Source: Chryseobacterium sp. Tr-659 (GTDB lineage: Bacteria; Bacteroidota; Bacteroidia; Flavobacteriales; Weeksellaceae). Taken from it: 64,000 nt of DNA. Below, one piece after another: positions 16,486 through 24,820 of the stretch (position 1 is the first letter of the stretch; each line of letters begins with the position of its first letter). The stretch spans positions 124,001 to 188,000 of the forward strand of contig NZ_VWWP01000005.1 of NCBI RefSeq assembly GCF_011752975.1, read 5' to 3'. The notes below the pieces were generated by a model that worked only from the letters and a program-made list of their open reading frames with translations, made no database searches and was not told the DNA's origin. The position numbers were made by a program, and so were the translations under genes.

Positions 16486-16713
16486 ATGAACGGAGTAAAA
16501 AAAATATTAGGCATTCTCTGGATTGCAATAGCACTGGTTGTAGGCTATTTCGGAATAACGGTATTAGGAATCCCGAAGATCAGTTCCGGAAAGCAGGAAG
16601 ACCTTGTTTTCGGCATCATCATCTTATTTGTTCTGATGCCGATCATCTCAGGCGGAATGGCAGTTTTTGGCTATTACGCATTAACGGGAGAATATTCTGA
16701 CGATAATGTTTAA
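16486..16713 (+). CDS. Small two-helix membrane protein following the MHS symporter
   Basis: The 75 residues contain two hydrophobic helices (ILGILWIAIALVVGYFGITV and DLVFGIIILFVLMPIISGGM) joined by a short polar loop, with a charged tail GEYSDDNV. It starts 44 bases after the symporter. Its tight position suggests an accessory subunit of the transporter, but this is only inferred. Not recognised further. Confidence 0.75.
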   Translation: MNGVKKILGILWIAIALVVGYFGITVLGIPKISSGKQEDLVFGIIILFVLMPIISGGMAVFGYYALTGEYSDDNV

Positions 16714-16731
16714 AAACATAGCCTAAAAAAA

Positions 16732-16764
16732 AGCCTTGTCAAGGTTTTAAACCTTGACAAGGCT
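16732..16764. repeat. Dispersed CCTTGTCAAGG palindrome, perfect copy
   Basis: Two 16-base arms, AGCCTTGTCAAGGTTT and its exact inverse, flank one central T. An A-run (16725-16732) precedes it, so on the minus strand it would look like a terminator, but the minus strand has no gene here. The core is shared with 7493-7525 and 20131-20171. Confidence 0.9.
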
Positions 16765-16831
16765 GATTTTAATTTACCCTAAAGAAGATGGCGAGATTCC
16801 ATATGATCTTAAAAAAAGAATAAGTATCTAT

Positions 16832-17026
16832 ATGAAAAAGAGACACGAACAAAAACTGATTATCCTCAGCATCGCATTAATGATTGCTTTCAGTATTCCT
16901 ATTTCATTACTTTTTAACAGTGAAAGGGAAGTTTTTGGTTATCCTATGATTTTAGTTTATCTGTTTTCTATCTGGATGATCTCTATTGTGGTTTCTTTTG
17001 TAATTGTAAAAAGGTATGATGAGTAG
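16832..17026 (+). CDS. Small two-helix membrane protein overlapping the sensor kinase gene
   Basis: I choose the ATG at 16832, giving 64 residues (MKKRHEQKLIILSIALMIAF ...). A longer reading from a TTG at 16754 would start inside the palindromic repeat. Two hydrophobic helices are seen, ending SFVIVKRYDE. The end overlaps the start of the SSS-type histidine kinase gene by 8 to 11 bases, so the two are probably coupled. Sodium:solute symporters often have a tiny two-helix partner, such as YjcH beside ActP, and this could be the equivalent here. That analogy is inference. Confidence 0.75.
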   Translation: MKKRHEQKLIILSIALMIAFSIPISLLFNSEREVFGYPMILVYLFSIWMISIVVSFVIVKRYDE

Positions 17027-19721
17027 TTTTGCATTATTCTTTGTAGTCTTGTTTTATCTGGCCCTCCTTTTCTTAGTTGCTCATCTCGCAGAGAAGAAAA
17101 GAAGCAAGCTCTGGATCAACAATCCTTACATTTATGCATTGTCTCTTGCTGTATATTGTACAGCATGGACGTACTACGGAAGTATAGGTGTTGCCGCAAC
17201 AAGCGGATTGAATTACCTCCCCATCTACATCGGTCCTATCATGATTATTCCCGCCTGGATCTACATTAACACCAGGATTGTAAGAATTTCCAGGATCAAT
17301 AAAATAAGCAGCCTTGCAGATTTCATCTCGTTACGATACGGAAATAGCCGAAGCCTGAGTGCTATTATTACCATAGTCTGCCTTCTTGCTATTGTTCCTT
17401 ATATCGGCTTGCAGATCAAGGCAATTTCTGAAACCTTTCATCTGGTAACGGAAACTCCAATGTCAAAGGATATTCTTACTGATAATGCTACTTTTGTGGT
17501 TGTTCTCATCGCGCTATTTTCTTCTTATTACGGAACACGATACGTTGATGCTTCAGAAAAACGTTTGGGAATCATTTCGGCAATCGCACTGGAAAGTTTT
17601 TTAAAGCTTTTCTTTATTATTATCCTCGGACTTTTTGTTATTTATTATGTTTTTGATGGATTTTCAGACATTTACGCAAAAGCCAGCCGCTTTGAAGATT
17701 TTAAAGAAAAAAATACCTTCAACGGAATTGAAGGTGCAATGAACTGGATGGTTTTGTGTATGATTTCCGCAACAGCAATCTGTATTCTTCCGAGGCAGTT
17801 CCATACAGCTATAGTTGAAAACAGACAGGAAAAACATATAAGAACTGCCATATGGTTTTTTCCGCTTTACCTTTTGATTTTTACTGTATTCATCTTCCCC
17901 ATTGCATGGGGCGGAAGGTTAATCTTCGACGGCCAAAAAGTGAATCCGGAATTCTACTCTATCCTGATTCCCCAACATTTTAACAATACTCTGATTACAG
18001 TTCTGGTTTTCCTTGGAGGATTGAGCTCATGTATTTCCATGATCATTATTTCCGCTATTACCTTATCTATTATGCTTTCCAACAATCTTATCATTCCTTA
18101 TGGCCTGCTTGGAAAACTAAAGTCTGAAAACGAAGCTCAAAATACAAGAAGCATCACCAACATCAGAAAATTCAGCATTTTTGCTTTGATCATCATGGCT
18201 TTTGCTTTCTATAAATATTTCATTCTGAAAACATCACTGGATTCTGTCGGATTGATTTCATTTGTAGTCATTGCACAGCTTGCGCCCACGTTTTTCGGAG
18301 CTTTATTCTGGAGAAGAGGAAGCTATAAAGGAGCAGTCATAGGGCTTGGGGCCGGGTTGGCGATTTGTTATTTCGGACTGATCATTCCACAGTATTATTT
18401 TTCGTACAATCAGGAATTCAAGGTGGTTTTAAGGGATATGTATAATGCTTTCGGTTTTTTCACCATTCCTTATCTGGATAGAATTCCGCAGATTTTTTTC
18501 TGGTCTCTCCTTGTCAACACAGGTTTGTTTACCATCATTTCCGTAAGCACGAAGGGGAATTATCGTGAAAGAAATTTTGCCGAACTTTATGTAGATATTG
18601 ACAAATATATTCAAAATCACGAGAATGCTTTTATCTGGCGTGGAACCGCTTATATTTCTGATATCCGGAATATTCTTGAACGTTTTTTGGGCAAAAACAA
18701 AACGGAACAGGCCTTAAGAATTTTCAATTTAAAATATAATATCGATTCTAAAACCGAAACTGCAGATTCAAGATTCATCAAATTTTCGGAAAATCTTTTA
18801 GCAGGGAGAATCGGTACTGCTTCAGCAAAAATATTGATTGAAGGGGTAACCAAAGAAGATAAAATATCTTTAAAAGAGGTATTGAATATCCTTGAAGAAT
18901 CTAAAGAAAACATCAGCTTAAATAAAAAACTTACGGAACAATCTGAGGAACTGCAAAAACTATCTGATGATCTTCGAACCGCCAATGAAAGTCTGATTAT
19001 CAAGGACAGACAGAAAGACGACTTTCTGGATTCTGTTGCCCATGAATTAAGAACTCCGATCACCGCCATTCGCTCTGCAGGAGAAATTCTGGCAGATGAT
19101 GATGAGATTCCTTTTGAGATCAAACAGGAGTTTCTAAATAATATCATTACTGAATCCGACAGGCTGAGCGAGATCATCAATGATATACTTTATCTGGATA
19201 AGCTTCAGCACGGGGAAATTTCGCTTACTATTCAGCAGAATAATATTCTTGAAACCTATAAAAAAGCATTAAATCCACTTCTCCATCTGATACAGCAGAA
19301 AAATATTCATTTAAGTGAAGTTAATCTTCTGAATCAGTTTATATTTGACTATGATGAAGCAAGAATAATTCAATTGCTTCAAAATATTTGGGGAAATGCT
19401 TTAAAATTTACCGATGAGCAGGGAACCATACAAACCAAGTTATTTGAAAAAGATGATCATTTGGTTATTTCCATTTTTAACACCGGGAAACATATTCCTG
19501 AAGAAGACCTGGAAATGATCTTTGACAAATTTTATCAATCTAAAAACCAGAATATTTTAAAACCAACAGGAAGCGGATTAGGGCTCGCCATTTCAAAAAA
19601 AATTGTACAGGCTCACGGAGGAAGCATTAAAGCTGAAAACAGCGGACTTGGTGTTACTTTCACCATCAGCATTCCTGAAAAAACTATAAAAGAGATTACA
19701 GATGAAGTTGAACACCATTAA
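17016..19721 (+). CDS. Sensor histidine kinase with sodium:solute symporter domain (CbrA/CrbS-like)
   Basis: The roughly 900-residue protein joins an N-terminal SSS transporter-like domain of about 13 membrane helices (residues about 1-510; GLNYLPIYIGPIMIIPAWIY, ISSLADFISLRYGNSRSLSA, ILPRQFHTAIVEN) to a linker with a coiled coil (about 620-660) and a histidine kinase. The phosphoacceptor is His676 in DSVAHELRTPITAIRS, with N-box WGNALKF and G-box GSGLGLAISKKIV. Starts at 17016 and 17019 are both possible. Proteins of this build (CbrA, CrbS) sense carboxylates or control acetate use in proteobacteria. A receiver gene follows 9 bases on and acs genes come next. Confidence 0.93.
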   Translation: MMSSFALFFVVLFYLALLFLVAHLAEKKRSKLWINNPYIYALSLAVYCTAWTYYGSIGVAATSGLNYLPIYIGPIMIIPAWIYINTRIVRISRINKISSLADFISLRYGNSRSLSAIITIVCLLAIVPYIGLQIKAISETFHLVTETPMSKDILTDNATFVVVLIALFSSYYGTRYVDASEKRLGIISAIALESFLKLFFIIILGLFVIYYVFDGFSDIYAKASRFEDFKEKNTFNGIEGAMNWMVLCMISATAICILPRQFHTAIVENRQEKHIRTAIWFFPLYLLIFTVFIFPIAWGGRLIFDGQKVNPEFYSILIPQHFNNTLITVLVFLGGLSSCISMIIISAITLSIMLSNNLIIPYGLLGKLKSENEAQNTRSITNIRKFSIFALIIMAFAFYKYFILKTSLDSVGLISFVVIAQLAPTFFGALFWRRGSYKGAVIGLGAGLAICYFGLIIPQYYFSYNQEFKVVLRDMYNAFGFFTIPYLDRIPQIFFWSLLVNTGLFTIISVSTKGNYRERNFAELYVDIDKYIQNHENAFIWRGTAYISDIRNILERFLGKNKTEQALRIFNLKYNIDSKTETADSRFIKFSENLLAGRIGTASAKILIEGVTKEDKISLKEVLNILEESKENISLNKKLTEQSEELQKLSDDLRTANESLIIKDRQKDDFLDSVAHELRTPITAIRSAGEILADDDEIPFEIKQEFLNNIITESDRLSEIINDILYLDKLQHGEISLTIQQNNILETYKKALNPLLHLIQQKNIHLSEVNLLNQFIFDYDEARIIQLLQNIWGNALKFTDEQGTIQTKLFEKDDHLVISIFNTGKHIPEEDLEMIFDKFYQSKNQNILKPTGSGLGLAISKKIVQAHGGSIKAENSGLGVTFTISIPEKTIKEITDEVEHH

Positions 19722-19730
19722 AACCTATTT

Positions 19731-20090
19731 ATGAGAAAGATAATCATTGCGGACGACGAGCACAAAATATTAATGTCACTGGAGTACAGTTTCAAGAAAA
19801 ACGGCTATGATGTTTATATTGCAAGGGATGGTACAGAAGTTCTGGACTTTTTAAAAACCATGGTACCAGATGTGATCCTTCTTGATATTATGATGCCCAA
19901 CCTCGATGGATACAGTACTCTTGATATGATCAAACAAAATGAAAAACTGAAAGACACCAGGGTAATCTTCCTGAGTGCAAAAAACAATCCGAAAGATATT
20001 GAAAAAGGGATTGAAATGGGAGCAGATGCTTATGTAACCAAGCCCTACTCTATTAAAAAGCTAATGCAGCAGATTGAGGAAATGTTTTAA
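19731..20090 (+). CDS. Receiver-only response regulator
   Basis: The 119 residues form a complete CheY-type receiver: acidic pair Asp8-Asp9, phosphoacceptor Asp52 in VILLDIMMPNLDG, Ser82 and Lys104 in VTKPYS. The protein ends right after the last helix and has no DNA-binding or enzyme output domain. It follows the SSS-type kinase by 9 bases and is surely its partner. In the related CrbSR system of Vibrio and Pseudomonas the regulator carries an HTH, so here the signal must reach transcription another way. A palindromic repeat separates it from the acyl-CoA synthetase genes. Confidence 0.93.
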   Translation: MRKIIIADDEHKILMSLEYSFKKNGYDVYIARDGTEVLDFLKTMVPDVILLDIMMPNLDGYSTLDMIKQNEKLKDTRVIFLSAKNNPKDIEKGIEMGADAYVTKPYSIKKLMQQIEEMF

Positions 20091-20130
20091 GAGACTGCAC
20101 CGCATGTGCTTGTAATTAAATTTCTTAGAC

Positions 20131-20171
20131 TTTTATCCTTGTCAAGGTTTTAAACCTTGACAAGGATAAAA
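20131..20171. repeat. Dispersed CCTTGTCAAGG palindrome, perfect extended copy
   Basis: Two 20-base arms (TTTTATCCTTGTCAAGGTTT and its exact inverse) flank one T, between the response regulator and the PrpE-like gene. A following A-run gives no plus-strand terminator, so transcription may continue. The core is identical to the copy at 16732-16764 with different outer bases. Confidence 0.9.
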
Positions 20172-20194
20172 AAACCAAACACATAACTATTGAC

Positions 20195-22081
20195 ATGAAT
20201 ACCGATATTTTATTTAAACAAAGTATAGAACACAAAGAAGACTTCTGGAAAGAACAAGCCAAAGAAATAAAATGGTTTGATTTCCCTCAGCACATTCTTT
20301 CAAAAGATGAAAATGATTACCCGCAATGGTTTTCCGACGGAAACCTTAACATGTGCTACCTATGCATTGATAAACATATTGAAGACGGTTTCGGAGGTCA
20401 GATTGCTATTGCTTATGATTCTCCGGTTACCCATCAAAAAATAACCTATACATTTAATCAGGCCCAAGAAGAAATTTCTAAACTTGCCGGCGGACTGACT
20501 TCTTTGGGTTTGAAAAAGGGAGATACTGCCGTTATTTATATGCCCATGATCCCCCAGACTCTTTTTGCTATGCTGGCTTGCGCCAGAATTGGCGTGATCC
20601 ACAATGTGGTTTTTGGCGGTTTTGCCCCTCACGAATTGGTAGTAAGAATTGATGACTGCAAACCTAAAGTATTAATCACAGCTACCGCAGGAATAGAGAT
20701 CGCCAAGAGAATCCCTTACCTTCCTTTGGTGGAAAAAGCAATTGAACTGGCTCAGGACAAAGTAGACAACATCATTGTTTATAACAGAAAATTAGTTGAT
20801 AATCAGAATGAAATGTTTGAAGGACTAATAGACTACGAAGAACTGGTTCAGAAGTCAGAACCAGCTGACTGCGTTTCTGTTTCATCTACCCACCCGCTGT
20901 ATTTACTTTACACTTCCGGAACCACAGGAAAACCAAAAGGAATTGTTCGTGACACCGGAGGATATGCTACTGCCTTGAAGTTTTCCATGAAATATGTATA
21001 TGGTGTTGAACCGGGAGAAACCTACTGGGCTGCATCAGATTTCGGATGGGCCGTGGGACATAGTTTTTCTGTTTATGGACCGCTGATCAACAGAAATACT
21101 ACCATCATTTTTGAAGGAAAACCTATTATGACACCCGATGCTGGAACTTTCTGGAGAATTATTTCAGAGTATAAGGTTTCTGTAATGTTCACCGCTCCTA
21201 CAGCAATCAGAGCTATTAAAAAGGAAGATCCGGATGGGGAACTTGTAAAAAAGTACAATCTCTCCCACTTCAAAAAACAGTTTCTGGCTGGTGAAAGATG
21301 CGATGTCGCTACATTAGACTGGTTTGCAGAACACATCGGAGTTCCGGCTGTTGACCATTGGTGGCAGACGGAATCCGGATGGCCAATGCTTGGCTTAATG
21401 ACTTTTGACGAGCAATACAAAATCAAAAGAGCCTCTGCAGGAAAGCCGATTCCGGGATACGATATTAAAATTTTTGATGAAAATGGATTGGAACTTGATC
21501 CTCATCATGAAGGTTATTTAGTAATCAAACTCCCTCTTCCTCCGGGCGCAATGCTTGGAATATGGAAAGACTATGAACGTTTTGAAAGCAGCTACCTGTC
21601 TCAATACAACGGATATTATTTTTCCGGAGATGGCGCCATACAGGATGAAGATGGTTATATTTTCATCACAGGAAGAGTGGATGATGTAATCAATGTAGCG
21701 GGACACAGACTTTCCACTTCTGAGATGGAAGAAATCGTTTCTTCACATCCGGATGTTGCAGAATGCGCTGTAGTAGGAATTGACGATGATCTGAAAGGAC
21801 AAATTCCTTTTGCCACAGTTGTTTTAAAGAATGGCTCTACTATTTCTGAACAAGATATTGAAAAAGATATCATTCAGATGGTACGTCACAAAATCGGAGC
21901 GGTAGCCTTCCTGAAAAACGCAATGGTTGTTAAACGCTTACCTAAAACAAGGTCCGGAAAGATCTTAAGAAAATTAATCCGAACATTGCTTGATGGAAAA
22001 GATTTTCAGATTCCATCCACAATTGATGACGAGAAAATCATTGATGAAATTCAGGAAAAAATCAAGGAATATAGGGCTTAA
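20195..22081 (+). CDS. prpE: Propionyl/acetyl-CoA synthetase, PrpE-like
   Basis: AMP-forming acyl-CoA synthetase of 628 residues. The P-loop-like YTSGTTGKPKGIVRDTGGYA, the HWWQTESGWPM motif and the C-terminal PKTRSGKILRK with acetylatable Lys589 are present. The arrangement (GGFAPHELVVRIDDCKPKVL, SGWPMLGL) is closer to propionyl-CoA synthetases than to Acs, while the WWQTE tryptophan favours acyl chains of two to three carbons. It activates propionate or acetate for the methylcitrate or TCA routes. It is followed 62 bases on by an Acs gene, so the pair probably splits substrate range. The exact substrate is not certain. Confidence 0.82.
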   Translation: MNTDILFKQSIEHKEDFWKEQAKEIKWFDFPQHILSKDENDYPQWFSDGNLNMCYLCIDKHIEDGFGGQIAIAYDSPVTHQKITYTFNQAQEEISKLAGGLTSLGLKKGDTAVIYMPMIPQTLFAMLACARIGVIHNVVFGGFAPHELVVRIDDCKPKVLITATAGIEIAKRIPYLPLVEKAIELAQDKVDNIIVYNRKLVDNQNEMFEGLIDYEELVQKSEPADCVSVSSTHPLYLLYTSGTTGKPKGIVRDTGGYATALKFSMKYVYGVEPGETYWAASDFGWAVGHSFSVYGPLINRNTTIIFEGKPIMTPDAGTFWRIISEYKVSVMFTAPTAIRAIKKEDPDGELVKKYNLSHFKKQFLAGERCDVATLDWFAEHIGVPAVDHWWQTESGWPMLGLMTFDEQYKIKRASAGKPIPGYDIKIFDENGLELDPHHEGYLVIKLPLPPGAMLGIWKDYERFESSYLSQYNGYYFSGDGAIQDEDGYIFITGRVDDVINVAGHRLSTSEMEEIVSSHPDVAECAVVGIDDDLKGQIPFATVVLKNGSTISEQDIEKDIIQMVRHKIGAVAFLKNAMVVKRLPKTRSGKILRKLIRTLLDGKDFQIPSTIDDEKIIDEIQEKIKEYRA

Positions 22082-22143
22082 AAGGGAAATTAAACATAAA
22101 TTTAAAACATAATAAATTCAAATTTCAAAAAAACGAAAGGGAT

Positions 22144-24051
22144 ATGAGAAATTACTTAATAGAAGATTTACCACAATATTTTGAGGATTATAAAAAGTCT
22201 ATCAAAAATCCTAAAAAATTCTGGGACAAAGTTGCAGATCAGAATTTCGTGTGGTACCAAAGATGGAGCAAGGTTGTTAAGTACGACATGAATGAAGCCA
22301 AAATTACCTGGTTCAAAAATGCCAAACTCAATATTACCAAAAACTGTATTGACAGACATCTTTCCGTAAGAGGCGATAAAACGGCCATCATCTGGGAACC
22401 CAACGATCCGAAAGAAGAAGCACAGCATATTTCTTACAATGAATTATATACCCGTGTCAACAAAACAGCAAATGTGCTACGCGATATGGGAATTGAAAAA
22501 GGAGACAGAGTCTGTATTTATCTTCCGATGATTCCTGAATTAGCCATCACGATGCTGGCCTGTGCAAAATTGGGAGCTGTTCATTCCGTTATTTTTGCCG
22601 GATTTTCTGCTTCTGCTGTGGCTTCAAGAGTCAATGATTGCGAAGCAAAAATGGTGATTACCTCAGACGGAAGTTACAGGGGAAATAAAGTTTTAGATCT
22701 TAAAAGTATCGTTGATGAAGCATTAGAAAAGACACCAACTGTTGATAAAGTTCTTGTAGTCAAAAGAACAAACAACGAGATTAAAATGAAAGATGGAAGA
22801 GATTACTGGCTGGCTGACCTGTACGAAAAAGCTTCTCCTGATTTTGTAACCATGATCATGGATTCTGAAGATCCGCTTTTCATTCTCTATACCTCAGGAT
22901 CTACAGGAAAACCGAAAGGAATGCTCCACACCTGCGCCGGATATATGGTTTACACGGCTTATACTTTTAAAAATGTCTTTAATTATAAAGAAAATGATAT
23001 CTATTGGTGCACAGCAGATATCGGATGGATTACAGGACACTCTTATATTCTTTACGGACCATTATTAAACGGAGCTACCACCGTTATTTTCGAAGGGGTT
23101 CCTACCTACCCGGAACCGGATCGTTTCTGGGAGGTCATCGAAAAACATAAAATCACTCAGTTTTATACCGCTCCTACCGCTATCCGTTCTTTAGCAAAAG
23201 AAAGTGCAGAATGGGTAGACAAGCACGATTTAAGCTCCTTGAAAGTAATCGGTTCTGTGGGGGAACCTATCAATGATGAAGCATGGCACTGGTTCAATGA
23301 CCATGTAGGAAAGAAAAAATGCCCAATTGTAGATACCTGGTGGCAAACGGAAACAGGAGGAATCATGATTTCACCGCTTCCTTTTGTTACACCAACGAAA
23401 CCTACTTATGCTACTCTTCCACTGCCAGGTGTACAGCCTGTTCTGATGGATGATAAACGTAATGAAATTACAGGAAATCAGGTGACCGGAAATCTTTGCA
23501 TCCGCTTTCCGTGGCCAGGAATTGCCAGAACGATCTGGGGTGACCACCAAAGATACAAGGAAACTTATTTTACGGCTTTCCCGGGTAAATATTTCACTGG
23601 TGACGGCGCGTTGAGAGATGAAGTGGGATACTACAGAATTACAGGGCGTGTGGATGATGTAATTATCGTTTCCGGGCATAATCTAGGAACAGCTCCTATT
23701 GAAGACAGCATCAACCAACATCCTGCTGTTGCAGAATCTGCGATTGTAGGATACCCTCACGATATCAAAGGAAATGCCTTATATGGATATGTAATGCTTA
23801 AAGAAAGCGGTGAAGGGCGTGATAAGGAAAATCTTAAAAAAGAGATCAATCAATTGATTTCGGATCAGATCGGGCCTATCGCCAAACTGGATAAGATTCA
23901 GTTTGTTTCAGGACTTCCCAAAACACGTTCCGGAAAGATCATGCGTAGAATATTAAGAAAAATTGCGGAAGGTGATTTCAGTAATTTCGGAGATATTTCT
24001 ACTCTTTTAAATCCTGAAATTGTTGAGGAAATCAAAAACGAAAGAATCTAA
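22144..24051 (+). CDS. acs: Acetyl-CoA synthetase (AMP-forming)
   Basis: The 635-residue protein is a standard Acs: YTSGSTGKPKGMLHTCAGYM, IGWITGHSYILYGPL, DTWWQTETGGIMISPLP, GRVDDVIIVSGHNLGTAPIE and the C-terminal PKTRSGKIMRRILR with Lys598, the usual acetylation-control site. It makes acetyl-CoA from acetate with ATP. The operon context (porin, symporter, SSS sensor kinase, receiver, PrpE-like enzyme) supports acetate scavenging. It is the last gene before a strong terminator. Confidence 0.95.
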   Translation: MRNYLIEDLPQYFEDYKKSIKNPKKFWDKVADQNFVWYQRWSKVVKYDMNEAKITWFKNAKLNITKNCIDRHLSVRGDKTAIIWEPNDPKEEAQHISYNELYTRVNKTANVLRDMGIEKGDRVCIYLPMIPELAITMLACAKLGAVHSVIFAGFSASAVASRVNDCEAKMVITSDGSYRGNKVLDLKSIVDEALEKTPTVDKVLVVKRTNNEIKMKDGRDYWLADLYEKASPDFVTMIMDSEDPLFILYTSGSTGKPKGMLHTCAGYMVYTAYTFKNVFNYKENDIYWCTADIGWITGHSYILYGPLLNGATTVIFEGVPTYPEPDRFWEVIEKHKITQFYTAPTAIRSLAKESAEWVDKHDLSSLKVIGSVGEPINDEAWHWFNDHVGKKKCPIVDTWWQTETGGIMISPLPFVTPTKPTYATLPLPGVQPVLMDDKRNEITGNQVTGNLCIRFPWPGIARTIWGDHQRYKETYFTAFPGKYFTGDGALRDEVGYYRITGRVDDVIIVSGHNLGTAPIEDSINQHPAVAESAIVGYPHDIKGNALYGYVMLKESGEGRDKENLKKEINQLISDQIGPIAKLDKIQFVSGLPKTRSGKIMRRILRKIAEGDFSNFGDISTLLNPEIVEEIKNERI

Positions 24052-24071
24052 CTCATTTTTTAACCTATAGT

Positions 24072-24106
24072 GAGCCCTGGAAGTTATTTTCAGGGCTCTT
24101 TTTTAT
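24072..24106 (+). terminator. Intrinsic terminator after acs
   Basis: GAGCCCTG (24072-24079) and CAGGGCTC (24091-24098) form a perfect stem followed by TTTTTTATT. It closes the plus-strand acid-use operon. Confidence 0.85.
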
Positions 24107-24345
24107 TATAACACCCCGTTCTAAAATAGGTTGATAGAAAATTGACTTATTTATGAAAAAAAGATGATTAAGCTAAAGAAACATTATTTAATCATCAAAA
24201 TTAAACACCTGTTCAATAAATATTTCTAAAATATATCACATTATATTGTCAATGAAATGTTAATTAACAAATTTTATTGATTTAAACATAATAAAAATCA
24301 GAAAATAATCATTAACTTTAATCATAACTTTTAAACCTATTAATT

Positions 24346-24711
24346 ATGTCAAATATACTAGCTGGACTATTTGAGCATCACAGCGACTACAAAAAACTAG
24401 AAGGTGATCTGGAAAATTCAGGATTTGAAAATGCAGATTACATTATATACCTAAACAGCGATACTAATAACGCGCAATATCTGGCAAGTGTTACTGTAAA
24501 AGACAATGGCCAGATTGATACTGCCCGGAATGTTTTCGTTCAAAATGCGGCTTTAAAAACCTATTTATTTGAAAACATGAGCATCAGAGAAGCTAATTAT
24601 GATACCATTAAAAAGTACATTGATGCAAGAAACAGAGCTGAAATACACAACAGCCCTGATATTAAGATAAAAACATCCAGTGACGGAATGAATTCTGAAG
24701 TAAAATTCTAA
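24346..24711 (+). CDS. Small YflT-like soluble protein
   Basis: The 121-residue protein has no signal peptide. MSNILAGLFEHHSDYKKLEG and DLENSGFENADYIIYLN resemble the N-terminal fold of the general-stress YflT/17M family, in which a short strand is followed by a helix and a GF.. turn. The second half is helical, then a polar tail (SSDGMNSEVKF). The similarity is weak and the function is unknown. It stands alone between two terminators. Confidence 0.75.
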   Translation: MSNILAGLFEHHSDYKKLEGDLENSGFENADYIIYLNSDTNNAQYLASVTVKDNGQIDTARNVFVQNAALKTYLFENMSIREANYDTIKKYIDARNRAEIHNSPDIKIKTSSDGMNSEVKF

Positions 24712-24734
24712 CTGTCATAAAGATCAGTCAAATT

Positions 24735-24766
24735 AAATCCGTAGACCACTCTACGGATTTTTTATG
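24735..24766 (+). terminator. Intrinsic terminator after the YflT-like gene
   Basis: AAATCCGTAGA and the inverse TCTACGGATTT form a stem with a four-base loop, followed by TTTTATG. Confidence 0.8.
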
Positions 24767-24820
24767 TTTGAAAAAAGTAAAAAATTTCGTATTTTCGTGT
24801 GATTATAGGCGTCTGCACAA

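Noticed and set aside
16754..16831. N-terminal extension of the two-helix protein
   Set aside because: It starts at a TTG in a dispersed palindrome; the ATG at 16832 begins right at the basic residues before helix 1.
18650..19180. 176-codon minus-strand frame in the sensor kinase
   Set aside because: Serine-rich shadow of the coding strand's kinase region.
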